A stretch of 64,000 nucleotides of DNA from Nematostella vectensis (taxonomy: Eukaryota; Cnidaria; Anthozoa; Actiniaria; Edwardsiidae), in the NCBI RefSeq assembly GCF_932526225.1, contig NC_064048.1:5066627-5130626 (forward strand), written 5' to 3'. This document shows positions 50,073 through 57,727 of the stretch, piece after piece. Numbering within the stretch: position 1 is the first letter of the stretch; every line of letters begins with the position of its first letter. Made by a program: the position numbers and the translations under genes. The notes below the pieces were generated by a model. That model searched no databases, was not told the DNA's origin, and worked only from the letters and a program-made list of their open reading frames with translations.

Positions 50073-50449
50073 TAATAATAAGGAATTAAATATCAAATAA
50101 AGTAAACATTCACAGTATTTTATATTCAAATAGCATTCAGCTTTTAACTTGATGCAAGCTAGTCATTGAGTACTGTATTGGCCTTGCGCACGGTGTTGCG
50201 CAAGCCTGGCTAAACAAGGAATTTCTAGAAATTTTGTTTTAGATTTGCTGGCATTTCGTATTTTTTGCGTTATACGTATCACGAATTCGGGATAGAATAG
50301 CTTGATTATCGTAGTTTAAAAAAATAGCAATACTATTTTCTCTAACCAAAGTGAAAGCTTCGAATTTTTTTCTCGAAGTATGGGGTATGTTGATTTATCA
50401 AAAAGTTCCGTGTAACATTTCATCGATAAAACAGTGTTTTGCCTTTTTT

Positions 50450-50660
50450 GCCTGATTTTTGCCTTATCGCGCACTTTTTTGCCCTGCCAATTTTTGCCTT
50501 TTTTGCCTTTTTTTGCCCTTAGCCATTTTTGTCCCATCGTGCGCTGATTTTGCCCTGCCAATTTTTGCCCTTCTGATTTTTGCCCTATCAAAAAGTAGCT
50601 TTTTTGCCCTATCGCGCGCAGATTTTTGCCCTGTCAAAATAGTTCTTTTGCCTTTTCGCC
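50450..50660. repeat. TTTTTGCC low-complexity repeat
   Basis: Irregular tandem variants of ATTTTTGCCCTGCCA and TTTTTTGCC, with CGCGC interruptions. Not coding. Confidence 0.7.
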
Positions 50661-51227
50661 CTCGAAGCACCGTTTTTTTCCGTTACTGTACGCTGTTTTC
50701 GATTTGCGGTGCATGTTTTGCTGATCCCTTGTGCTTTGAGCTGATCTCTATCAACTGATCAAGTGATTATCTGGATTATCTACAAGGCGGACAAATTTTT
50801 AAAGGTAAGTTTGGTAGCGTCTATTATTTCTTCATGTGTGCATGCAAAAAGTCAACGGACTTCAATTCAATTGTGTTAGATATAGCAGCCATCCTAGTTT
50901 ATTTTTTCCGATTATCTTGATTAACAATATGATCATCGAAGTAATATGGCAATCGTTAAAAAAAAACTGTCGGGAATTAGTTTTAGTAGTGATAAAAAAA
51001 TCCCGGCAAAACCAGGAGTTGGCGGTGTATATCTCTATGTAGCATCATCATCACTTCATTCTCAACAAATGCTTATTCACAACAAAATTAAAAATCAAAG
51101 TTTAATAAAATTTGTTCTTAGTTACCACTTAGTTCTACTTTGTAGTCTTTTTCTTTGAATACTTAAAAGCTTAAGCATAAATTGTCGTTGTTCTATCTTG
51201 TTGTTCACTCGCCCTTGTTCACTTAGA

Positions 51228-51417
51228 ATGTCGAGACGATTGAACACCGGTGAGTCCGACAAGATATGGCCGCCGTATGGTCTTGTTCTTTTTATTTCTA
51301 CCAAAGAAGTCGGCGTGGTCAAGAGCAGCCAGGCTGTGGAGGAGATGCGTGTTGGGGAGTACACTAACGTAAATTGGTCAAGAAAGACCTATAGAACCAA
51401 GGTGTTGGCAGTGGCAG
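51228..51417 (+). CDS. possible first exon of a BEN-domain-type gene
   Basis: ATG at 51,228 followed by 63 open codons and a canonical donor (GCAG then GTATGT) at 51,418. The peptide contains GLVLFISTKEVGVVKSSQAV and VGEYTNVNWSRKTYRTKV. This pattern (aliphatic strand, GVV, G-x-x-V-x-x-x-W, KxY-x-x-K/V) resembles the small barrel module that precedes the BEN domain in several cnidarian proteins. No second exon was found. It may be a gene cut by the viral insertion, a gene continuing elsewhere, or part of the element's own left flank. The resemblance is from memory of family patterns and is weak. Confidence 0.35.
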
Positions 51418-51790
51418 GTATGTAAACTCGTGTTCTGTGTCTTACGGTTAATTTTGATTCTTCTCGCTATTCCTTGTTATTTTGCAATAGGATTTGTTGA
51501 TAGTGTAATGTGTCCCCACGGTCGATTTCTTGCTATTGTTCTTTCACTATCATTTAGCGAAGGTAGCATATCCTTATCAAAGGTTTTCATTTCTACTTGA
51601 ACGTAAAGAGCGGTACCAAGAATTCCATTGACGGCTCTGTCAACTTTAGTAGTAGGGAAATGGCGCAGCTGGCGCAACTTTTTGATCACCCCAAATTTCA
51701 TTCCAAAAGTGGCGCAAAAGTCTCCACACACCTCCGCCAAGCCTCGCGACCTGCGCATGCGCGAGTTTACCAAAGATCTCTTGCACGACC
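51418..51790. other. unassigned stretch before the viral left arm
   Basis: The minus strand has a 122-codon frame (51,477-51,845) whose C-terminal two thirds looks protein-like (KVDRAVNGILGTALYVQVEM, then SERTIARNRPWGHITLS). Its N-terminal part is translated repeat. I do not recognise a family and cannot decide whether it is a gene fragment. Confidence 0.3.
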
Positions 51791-51795
51791 ACGCC

Positions 51796-51938
51796 CACCT
51801 GTCAATCACTTTGTCACGTGATAGCCACGCCCACCTGTCAATCACTTTAAAAACCTGTCAATCACTTTGTCAAGAACCTGTCAATCACTTTATCACGTGA
51901 TAGCCAAGCCCACCTGTCAATCACTTTGTCACGTGTCG
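51796..51938. repeat. five CCTGTCAATCACTTT repeats with TCACGTGA palindromes
   Basis: Copies of CCTGTCAATCACTTT start at about 51,798, 51,834, 51,854, 51,878 and 51,913. Several are followed by (G)TCACGTGATAGCCA and preceded by CACGCCCA. The spacing is irregular (20-36 bp). The repeat lies immediately left of the first viral gene, so it may be subterminal, origin-like or an enhancer. This is inference. Confidence 0.7.
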
Positions 51939-51943
51939 CATCT

Positions 51944-51966
51944 AGGGGGAGCTCGGGAGGCTATTC
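51944..51966. repeat. palindromic GC-rich repeat, copy 1
   Basis: AGGGGGAGCTCGGGAGGCTA, one of seven dispersed copies. It lies just upstream of the promoter motif of the first viral gene. Confidence 0.7.
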
Positions 51967-51978
51967 TGGTCTAAAGAC
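51967..51978 (+). promoter_or_regulatory. shared viral promoter motif (86-aa gene)
   Basis: TGGTCTAAAGAC, 19 bp before the ATG at 51,998. It differs from the consensus at one T/C. Confidence 0.65.
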
Positions 51979-51997
51979 GAGTGGGGTCATAGATAAA

Positions 51998-52258
51998 ATG
52001 ACATTAAAGACGGAGGTGAAGATTAAAAACGATGCGGCTACAGCCGGCGGTTGTCCGGTGCTGGAGGTGAATGTGAGTAACACTGCGGATGCGGGGCCTG
52101 AACACTGCTGTTGTGACGCTGATTACTATGAAGACTCAGAATACGGAAGCTTCGACCCCGTTGGGTTTGTGGCCGGAGCGGCGACAATTGTCCTCGGTGT
52201 TTTAGCAATGTTAGTCTCCATGCCACGGTATGGTGAAAAAAGATGGGTGAGATACTAG
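51998..52258 (+). CDS. small acidic membrane protein (virus)
   Basis: 86 residues from the ATG at 51,998. That start is chosen because it follows the shared promoter motif by 19 bp, as in the other genes. An upstream in-frame ATG (51,926) lies before the motif and inside repeat sequence. The sequence has a CCC cluster (HCCCDADYYED), an acidic Tyr-rich stretch, and then a single membrane segment (GFVAGAATIVLGVLAMLVSM) with a short basic tail. No family is recognised. It is the outermost gene seen on the left arm, next to the TFIIB-like gene. Confidence 0.65.
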   Translation: MTLKTEVKIKNDAATAGGCPVLEVNVSNTADAGPEHCCCDADYYEDSEYGSFDPVGFVAGAATIVLGVLAMLVSMPRYGEKRWVRY

Positions 52259-52284
52259 TCCACAGATGTGGTGTGGGGACTTTA

Positions 52285-52322
52285 GACCCCACCTAGGGGG
52301 AGCTCGAGGGGGTAGCCTCTCA
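52285..52322. repeat. palindromic GC-rich repeat, copy 2 (longest)
   Basis: ACCCCACCTAGGGGGAGCTC continuing to GAGGGGGTAGCCTCTCAG. Its 38 bp differ at only about four positions from the inverted copy inside the 144-aa gene at 59,697-59,734. Confidence 0.8.
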
Positions 52323-52350
52323 GCTTCACATCTGAAAAGCCTTTGAAAAG

Positions 52351-52362
52351 TGGTTTAAAGAC
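52351..52362 (+). promoter_or_regulatory. shared viral promoter motif (TFIIB-like gene)
   Basis: TGGTTTAAAGAC, 17 bp before the ATG at 52,380. Identical to the motif of the ankyrin gene. Confidence 0.75.
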
Positions 52363-52379
52363 ATAAACAGTTTAATAAA

Positions 52380-53306
52380 ATGGAGGAACGAACAGTTGAA
52401 CGTACGGCTGAAGATCGGTCACCACCACCATACAATATCCCCGGCGGACCGGTGCCTGAGATTAACGTCCCCACCCTCATGCCGGAATTTGCACTGTTTG
52501 ACCGAGCCCTCACCAAATACGAGACTAGTAGAGCCTCCTTGGGAGACGAGGATAGTAGTAACACCCTTTGCAATCATGACGACCTAGTCACAGAAGACGG
52601 GGTCACTAGTTGCTTAGAGTGCGGGGAACAGATGCAGCGCGTGATCGCGCACGAAAGGGAATGGGGTTTTTACGGACATTCCGATGGCAAACGGTCTTCG
52701 AATCCAAGTCGGGTCCAGGTACGTAGGTCTGAGGATAGAAATATTGACAAGGATGTGGAGAACATGGGTTTTAGCGGGGTAATTGTAGCCAAAGCTAACG
52801 AGATATACACTCAGGTGACGAAAGGCCAGATTTTTCGCGGCGACCCACGGAAGGCGATCGTCTTTGCGTGTATCTACTACGCCTACAAGATGTCCGGTAA
52901 GTGTCAGACACCGAAAACCTTGATGGAAACTTTTGGATTGAGCAAGAAGAGTTGCCTTAAGGGTCTGAAAATCTTCAGTATTAACATGCCTAAAGATTAC
53001 TTACTACACGGAACGTCTCCCACCGTCGTGGACCACATTCGCGATGTGATGGATAGATTCTCGGCGTCCCCCGCACAGAAGGGAGAGGTGGTCCAGCTCT
53101 ACTACAGATCTAAGAACCGCTCGTCTGAGTTGAATCGCGCTCGCCCACAATCCTTTGCGGTCGCTTTAACCTATTACTGGGTACGGCTAAAGGGGGTCGA
53201 TATTACACTTAAAAAATTCTCCGAAAGAACGGGCGTCTCCGAGTTAACCATCAGTAGGAAAGCGAGAGAAGTGGCCACAGTCCTGGGTACGCCTGGTGTG
53301 GTATGA
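52380..53306 (+). CDS. TFIIB-like transcription factor (virus)
   Basis: 308 residues. A Cys/His zinc ribbon (C64-x-H66, C78-x2-C81 in TSCLECGEQ) is followed by a linker with NPSRVQV, like the DPSRVG element of TFIIB. Two cyclin-type repeats then span about 120-205 (core GDPRKAIVFACIYYAYK) and about 213-305 (core RPQSFAVALTYYWVR, ending in a helix-turn-helix VSELTISRKAREV). TFIIB bridges promoter DNA/TBP and RNA polymerase II. TFIIB-like genes are known in large DNA viruses (mimiviruses, marseilleviruses, asfarviruses) but are not a Polinton core gene. An N-terminal PPPY (15-18) resembles WW-binding late motifs; its role is unknown. The first zinc pair is C-x-H rather than the usual C-x2-H. 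Its partner DNA could be the shared 12-bp motif (inference). Confidence 0.85.
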   Translation: MEERTVERTAEDRSPPPYNIPGGPVPEINVPTLMPEFALFDRALTKYETSRASLGDEDSSNTLCNHDDLVTEDGVTSCLECGEQMQRVIAHEREWGFYGHSDGKRSSNPSRVQVRRSEDRNIDKDVENMGFSGVIVAKANEIYTQVTKGQIFRGDPRKAIVFACIYYAYKMSGKCQTPKTLMETFGLSKKSCLKGLKIFSINMPKDYLLHGTSPTVVDHIRDVMDRFSASPAQKGEVVQLYYRSKNRSSELNRARPQSFAVALTYYWVRLKGVDITLKKFSERTGVSELTISRKAREVATVLGTPGVV

Positions 53307-53398
53307 TGTTTCCTGATTTCCAGAGAAATCAGGATTTCCAGAAAACTGTCAGTTCGGAGTAGATGTGAATTAACACGTCTAAAAAAATTCGAAAAAAG

Positions 53399-53410
53399 TG
53401 GTTTAAAGAC
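53399..53410 (+). promoter_or_regulatory. shared viral promoter motif (ankyrin gene)
   Basis: TGGTTTAAAGAC, 17 bp before the ATG at 53,428, preceded by an A-rich tract. Confidence 0.75.
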
Positions 53411-53427
53411 GTGGATGTAATAACAAA

Positions 53428-54258
53428 ATGGATATGCAAAGTGCTGGAAGTCTTACAAATCTCACCGTGGAGGATCAAGCCGCCACCTTAGCGAGGTGGG
53501 GAGCCGCAGACTTTGACGCCGTTATGGAGCGCGCGGCGTGGGAGGGGTGCGTCGAGACCGTGAGGTTGTGTAAGAGTTGGGGAGCGACGGATTTCGAAAA
53601 GCCGATGGTCAGGGCCGCAATGAACGGGCACGCCGAGATCGTTAAGATGTGTTGCGAGTCGGGCGCCTGTGACTTCGTATATCCAGCGTCCATGGCCGCG
53701 AAAGGCGGGCACGTAGAGGTTTTGAAGGTGATGGATGAGTATTGTGATGACATGTGCGCCTGGATAGAGGCTATGGGCGTCGCGGCGGAGAGGGGTCAGG
53801 TGGAGGTTGTTAGGCTGCTGATAGATTTAGATCATTTTGGCCTCGACGAGGAGCTTGGTTGGTTCACCGCCGAGGCGGCGTACAATGGGCACGTTGAGGT
53901 TCTAAAGCTGCTGAGAGAAAACTTCAGCGAGTTTGACCCGGACTGTGCTATAACACCAGCCATCGAATCTGGAAACCTCGAGATTGTGAGGTTGTGCTTG
54001 GAGTGGGGCGCGACCGATCTCATTATACATATGAACTACGCGCGGTTTTTGGGTCTACACGAAATTGTCGCGGTGCTACGTGCGGCGTGGAGGTGGGGCC
54101 TCGTGCATGAGGAGCTCCCGGAGAAGCTACACAAGGTGAGATTCCGTAGAAAGCTGGAGGACGAACTAATGCCAGTAGCTTGGCATCCGGACAGGTTTTG
54201 GGATTGGTGCATGGATGAGCAAGAGAAGGAAATGTTGGGAGAATGCTTCGCCAGGTAG
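53428..54258 (+). CDS. ankyrin-repeat protein (virus)
   Basis: 276 residues. About six ankyrin-like repeats of 30-33 residues span about 22-225, with the phrases AAMNGHAEIVKMCCESGA, AAKGGHVEVLKVMDEY, AAERGQVEVVRLLIDL, AAYNGHVEVLKLLREN and AIESGNLEIVRLCLEWGATD. The WGATDF-type linkers are the style seen in ankyrin proteins of marseilleviruses and relatives. The C-terminal part (about 230-276: ELMPVAWHPDRFWDWCMDE) is a non-ankyrin Trp-rich tail. Such viral proteins often adapt host targets to ubiquitin ligases, but no F-box or BTB is visible here. Intact, with its own promoter motif. Confidence 0.8.
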   Translation: MDMQSAGSLTNLTVEDQAATLARWGAADFDAVMERAAWEGCVETVRLCKSWGATDFEKPMVRAAMNGHAEIVKMCCESGACDFVYPASMAAKGGHVEVLKVMDEYCDDMCAWIEAMGVAAERGQVEVVRLLIDLDHFGLDEELGWFTAEAAYNGHVEVLKLLRENFSEFDPDCAITPAIESGNLEIVRLCLEWGATDLIIHMNYARFLGLHEIVAVLRAAWRWGLVHEELPEKLHKVRFRRKLEDELMPVAWHPDRFWDWCMDEQEKEMLGECFAR

Positions 54259-54303
54259 ACGCTGACCGGCTAGAAGGCGGGTATCGCGTGTTGGATTGAA
54301 AAG

Positions 54304-54315
54304 TGATTTAAGGAC
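54304..54315 (+). promoter_or_regulatory. shared viral promoter motif (Cys/His-repeat gene)
   Basis: TGATTTAAGGAC. An ATG directly abuts its 3' end (54,316), but the spacing rule favours the ATG at 54,334. Confidence 0.7.
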
Positions 54316-54333
54316 ATGACCGGTTTGATAGAA

Positions 54334-54663
54334 ATGGAGAACCAAACGGTGAAAGACTCGAAAGTATCCCCCGTAAAGCGAACAACGGATTATAAGTGTC
54401 TTCATGGCAGAGTGAAATATTATTGCAAAGATTGTCACGGATCGCAAATCTGCCCTCACAACCGGAGAAAAACGCGGTGCAGAGAATGTAACGGCGGTAG
54501 CATTTGTGAGCACAGACGAGCAAGATATGTCTGTAAAGACTGCAAGGGGAAGGGGATGTGTGAACACGGCAAACAGAGACCCTTTTGTAAGTTATGCGGA
54601 GGGTCTCAAATATGCGAACACGATAGACAAAAGCACCATTGCAGAACGTGTAACGGAAATTAA
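54334..54663 (+). CDS. five-fold Cys/His-repeat protein (virus)
   Basis: 109 residues from the ATG at 54,334. That start lies 18 bp after the promoter motif, matching the 17-19-bp spacing of the left-arm genes. The alternative ATG at 54,316 adds six residues but abuts the motif. From about residue 20 the protein is five tandem 17-residue units, C-x-H-x6-C-x2-C-x-G-x3. Examples are CPHNRRKTRCRECNGGS and CEHGKQRPFCKLCGGSQ. Each unit offers one Cys-His and one Cys-Cys pair, so paired zinc binding is plausible. Similar repeat proteins are common in mimiviruses and other giant viruses and in some protists, with unknown function. DNA, RNA or protein binding is possible. Confidence 0.8.
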   Translation: MENQTVKDSKVSPVKRTTDYKCLHGRVKYYCKDCHGSQICPHNRRKTRCRECNGGSICEHRRARYVCKDCKGKGMCEHGKQRPFCKLCGGSQICEHDRQKHHCRTCNGN

Positions 54664-54862
54664 CATTGACCCACTCAGTTTTGTAACGCGTCTCACGTTA
54701 CAAAACACATACATTCCTAATCACCCTAACAACTAGCGATTCTGAAAATAGGTTTTGTATTTACATTGGGAGTTCGCGGTCGCCAGGGTGGTCTGGTATG
54801 CACACGTGAACAGGTATTGTCTTCTTGCGGTACGTCACATCCGTCCACATGCACCCCGCATG
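54664..54862. other. convergent intergenic region in the viral block
   Basis: Short gap where the rightward and leftward gene sets meet tail to tail. No clear hairpin or terminator is visible. It must hold the 3' ends of both transcripts. Confidence 0.4.
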
Positions 54863-56377
54863 TTACCGGAATAGATACCAAGCTAAACCAGCCGTAAAGG
54901 CTGTGATCGTGGCAAGGTTAGTTTCGTGCTGTGTGTTCGTGGGTTTAATCACGTCCGGCTTTGGGTTAGTTTTCGCCTCCGGTTCCGGTTTGTGAGCCGT
55001 GACTGACTCGGTATGAGGTAACACAATCTTTGAATGACCCATATTATGTTTTGGGATCGTTTTTATCTCGTTATTTATCGGATTCAACCCCAGTTTCATA
55101 TCTGTGGTGGCTTTTTGTAACTTGTTATTATAGCCAGCGATCGAAGTGTTGTTATTTATCACAAGATACGATGGACTTAACCAACAGCCGAGGGCGAAAG
55201 CCAGGTCTAGTTTTTGTCTCGCCTGTTGTAAAGCAAACTGATACCGTTGTATACTTTTCGATATACTGTTTTCCACCACCGCGCTTTCAAAGAGTTTCGT
55301 GAAGACCTGTTTCGTTTCCTGAGCTGAACCGCTATCACCGACGATTGACGACCGGGTCTGAACTTGCGCGCCTAGAATACAGTAAACAAAGGCTTCGATG
55401 CTCTGGTTTATCCTAGACAACCCAGCTTTGGTTAACCCCATTGATTTTTCCGGAAAGAACCACTCATACTGAAACCCAGTTCTAAGGTCTTTCAGGTACT
55501 CGATCTCAAAGTGATTCATGTGTTCGTGGTCGCTTTTGGCAGCGTCCCATTCGTCGTGTAATTGATCAATGGTGCCATAAGGCTTATACTTGTCGTTAGA
55601 AGATGACAAGCCGTGATAATCATAATTATAAACGTTCCCTAACCCATGATTTATCGGTCCGAGGAACCGGAAATCGTCACCAGTTCGGAATTCTGTTCTT
55701 AGTTTTTGGTAAGCTGCTTCGCTGTAAAAGTTTTTATTCCAACTAAAGAGCCTATCTTTTGGAAGAGGGCATTGTAGCTCGTTTAATATTCGTCTGATAG
55801 TGAAAATGATGTGAAATCTGTAGAATGACCCCACTTGAGAGTCGTCAATCATGTCACGCGTCACACCACATCCAGCAGTCGCGCAAAACATAGCAAAATT
55901 TAAGGCTTGACTCCAATAACTGAGGTTCGGGGCGTCGAGCCACCTACTAGCCTCCTTTGCTGTTCTGAATACTAGCAAGCTGTCGGTGAATATGTCCCTA
56001 AAAACAAAGTGTGTCTTCACCTTTGGTGTTATAAAAACATCAAAAGAGACGTAATTATTTCTCGTAGGGTTTTCGTCCAACGGCAATATCTTGTACTCTG
56101 CACGCGCGTCTAGTCTGTATTGTTTTGGGAACCCAAACAGTTGCTGGATCGTTTCCTTGTATGCTTGTGTGTCGTCGGCGACTAGAAAATCCTGGATATT
56201 CTCGGGTTTCCAGCTATTACCAGGGAAGTGATATAACGTTTTGACTAGATTCCCATTCTTGTCGAATGGATCGTATTCGTCCCCATTGAAAACGAATTGC
56301 GCATTGCCGTGCTCGTCGGCAGAGAACCTGAAGCGTGAGTAGTAGGGGTACCTTTTCACAAATTCTGTAAACTTCAT
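54863..56377 (-). CDS. 504-aa viral protein of unknown function
   Basis: The start is set at the second ATG (56,377), 19 bp after the promoter motif. The first ATG (56,389) is only 7 bp away. The first about 400 residues look globular and rich in aromatic residues (KRYPYYSRFRFSADEHGN; DFRFLGPINHGLGNVYNYDY; YEWFFPEKSMGLTKAGLS). A Pro/Lys-rich linker (EPEAKTNPKPDVIKPTN) follows, then a C-terminal hydrophobic anchor (LATITAFTAGLAWYLFR). I do not recognise a family. A tail-anchored or virion-membrane protein is likely. It is the last gene of the leftward morphogenesis cluster, where Polintons often carry lineage-specific structural proteins. Confidence 0.75.
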   Translation of the reverse strand: MKFTEFVKRYPYYSRFRFSADEHGNAQFVFNGDEYDPFDKNGNLVKTLYHFPGNSWKPENIQDFLVADDTQAYKETIQQLFGFPKQYRLDARAEYKILPLDENPTRNNYVSFDVFITPKVKTHFVFRDIFTDSLLVFRTAKEASRWLDAPNLSYWSQALNFAMFCATAGCGVTRDMIDDSQVGSFYRFHIIFTIRRILNELQCPLPKDRLFSWNKNFYSEAAYQKLRTEFRTGDDFRFLGPINHGLGNVYNYDYHGLSSSNDKYKPYGTIDQLHDEWDAAKSDHEHMNHFEIEYLKDLRTGFQYEWFFPEKSMGLTKAGLSRINQSIEAFVYCILGAQVQTRSSIVGDSGSAQETKQVFTKLFESAVVENSISKSIQRYQFALQQARQKLDLAFALGCWLSPSYLVINNNTSIAGYNNKLQKATTDMKLGLNPINNEIKTIPKHNMGHSKIVLPHTESVTAHKPEPEAKTNPKPDVIKPTNTQHETNLATITAFTAGLAWYLFR

Positions 56378-56396
56378 CTTATATGACATATAAGAT

Positions 56397-56408
56397 GTTT
56401 TTAAATCA
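56397..56408 (-). promoter_or_regulatory. shared viral promoter motif (504-aa gene)
   Basis: Minus-strand TGATTTAAAAAC, 19 bp before the second ATG of the gene. Confidence 0.7.
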
Positions 56409-56467
56409 GTCCTTTACGCATCTCAATTCATAGATCCATCCGACGGGAGTTCTCTCGTACAGAAATT

Positions 56468-57073
56468 TCACCGAGCGGGTCGACTCGCCAGGTCTTTCAA
56501 AATCTCTTCTCTTACTGTTTCCCTCAGCTTGGTAATGTTTACGTTTTTTTCGTCCTCTCTTACCGACTTTTGACGGATCTGGAGCTTTAGAGCCTCAAAC
56601 TTGTCCAACTCGTTCAAGATTAAAGAGAACTCTTCGTCTGATATTTTGTTGTCTTTTAAAGCTTTAGAGACCAGGTCGCGTATGCTATTTACTTTTGCCT
56701 TTGCCATCGCCGCTGTTTGGTCGTGCTTGGAGACTTTTTGCGACAGCCGTTTAGAAACCGCCGCACAGCCTACAGAGGTGAGACCGAAAACACCAGCCAA
56801 AGCACCCAACGGGACTCCAACGATGATGCCCAAACCTGACAGAGAAGTCCCCAAACCACTAGACCCAAGAATGACGGATAAGAGTCCTAAGACCACACTT
56901 AACTTTGAAAACACGCTCTGCCCTCGTTTATACTTTTTCCTCACGTTCTCGTAATGTTTAACTTCTTGCTCCAAACTTCCCAAAACATCGTGGGTCTTTT
57001 GGAGTCTGAAGTTATCACCCGAGGGGCTGACCCCTCGGGGTACGTTCGGGTAGATTGAGTTGTACTCTTCCAT
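56468..57073 (-). CDS. 201-aa two-segment membrane/coiled-coil protein (virus)
   Basis: The N-terminus (MEEYNSIYPNVPRGVSPSG) includes the GC-rich palindrome as coding sequence. A basic helix (VKHYENVRKKYKRGQ) is followed by a hydrophobic region of about 45 residues, Gly/Leu/Ala-rich (LSVVLGLLSVILGSSGLG; LGIIVGVPLGALAGVFGLTS). That region is probably two membrane helices or a membrane-active hairpin. The C-terminal half is a predicted coiled coil (SDEEFSLILNELDKFEALKL) ending RPAR. Its place beside the penton-like gene suggests a minor virion component. No family name can be given. Confidence 0.7.
   Translation of the reverse strand: MEEYNSIYPNVPRGVSPSGDNFRLQKTHDVLGSLEQEVKHYENVRKKYKRGQSVFSKLSVVLGLLSVILGSSGLGTSLSGLGIIVGVPLGALAGVFGLTSVGCAAVSKRLSQKVSKHDQTAAMAKAKVNSIRDLVSKALKDNKISDEEFSLILNELDKFEALKLQIRQKSVREDEKNVNITKLRETVREEILKDLASRPAR
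57019..57040. repeat. palindromic GC-rich repeat, copy 3 (coding)
   Basis: CCGAGGGG-CTGA-CCCCTCGG is a perfect 8-bp stem with a 4-bp loop, inside codons about 12-18 of the 201-aa protein (PRGVSP). Confidence 0.8.
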
Positions 57074-57095
57074 AGCTTTATTATGGGGAGAGTTT

Positions 57096-57107
57096 ATTCT
57101 TTAAGTG
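57096..57107 (-). promoter_or_regulatory. shared viral promoter motif (201-aa gene), weak match
   Basis: Minus-strand CACTTAAAGAAT. It overlaps the stop codon of the upstream penton-like gene (57,101-57,103). Two mismatches to the consensus. Confidence 0.5.
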
Positions 57108-57724
57108 ATTTCTAAAATTAGACGTATCGGGTAGAGACCGCGCTCTATTGTGTTTCCGTCACCGCCCTTTATACTAAGACGGAGACTACTCACGTAACCG
57201 ACTGATGTGGTACTAATCCGTACCGGATCGCTTGGATTGAGGTATATCTTTCCTTCATCAAGTTCTACACTTGCTAGGATTTGTGAGGGCGCCCCTTGTT
57301 GGAGGGAGTCGGACGCGTTCACAAGATCGCAGTGGATAAAAATAGCCTCGTGACCTATCATCTTTATCTCGTGGCGAGTGTTTGCTTCCAGCTCCCTGGT
57401 CTTGAGTCCTAACAGGCAGGCGAGCGGCTCATTCAACACGACGTTCCGATGAACTTCGAGTGACGAGTCTCTAATAGAGACTGACTTTTCACCAAGACGC
57501 ATACCCCCATCTATTTGACGTTTTAGCGTCTCGATCGTATACTGCCCCGCGGGGATCCTGAGGATAATGTTCTCACCGTCGGAGACCGTTCCCTCGCTTG
57601 AGAGACTGTTACAACGATTATGAAACGCACATCCTCGCAGCGCGATAAACCGCGGCTTTTCAATAGGGTGTTCTAAATAGACGGTAAAGTCACCAACGTT
57701 CCCTTCAATGTAGAGTAATACCAT
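57101..57724 (-). CDS. penton-like minor capsid candidate (virus)
   Basis: 207 residues, almost entirely beta-strand-like segments with no membrane helix. Features are an early IPAGQYTIETLKRQID segment and, in the C-terminal half, HEAIFIHCDLVNASDS, PSQILASVEL, KIYLNPSDPVRIS and a final GLYPIRLILEIT. The size and the closing pattern match the single-jelly-roll penton protein of Polintons and adintoviruses, which forms the capsid vertices. It sits in the morphogenesis cluster with ATPase and capsid genes. Alternative: another beta-sandwich virion protein. The assignment rests on size, context and remembered pattern, not on a search. Confidence 0.65.
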   Translation of the reverse strand: MVLLYIEGNVGDFTVYLEHPIEKPRFIALRGCAFHNRCNSLSSEGTVSDGENIILRIPAGQYTIETLKRQIDGGMRLGEKSVSIRDSSLEVHRNVVLNEPLACLLGLKTRELEANTRHEIKMIGHEAIFIHCDLVNASDSLQQGAPSQILASVELDEGKIYLNPSDPVRISTTSVGYVSSLRLSIKGGDGNTIERGLYPIRLILEIT

Positions 57725-57727
57725 TTG

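Larger units (their letters stand above)
49615..51227. other. region between HSPA14 exon 11 and the BEN-like exon
   Basis: No HSPA14 exon could be found here. It holds a second CGCGAA-rich foldback (49,848-50,072) and a low-complexity TTTTTGCCCT(G/A)-type repeat (about 50,450-50,660). That repeat creates apparent Lys/Gln-rich frames on the minus strand. The left end of the viral element may lie in this interval or up to 51,940. Confidence 0.45.

Noticed and set aside
51477-51845. 122-codon minus-strand frame left of the viral block
   Set aside because: Part looks protein-like, but the N-terminal third is translated repeat and no family was recognised. Not called as a gene.
53475-54023. Minus-strand frames opposite the ankyrin gene
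   Set aside because: Mirror translations of GC-rich ankyrin codons, without independent signals.
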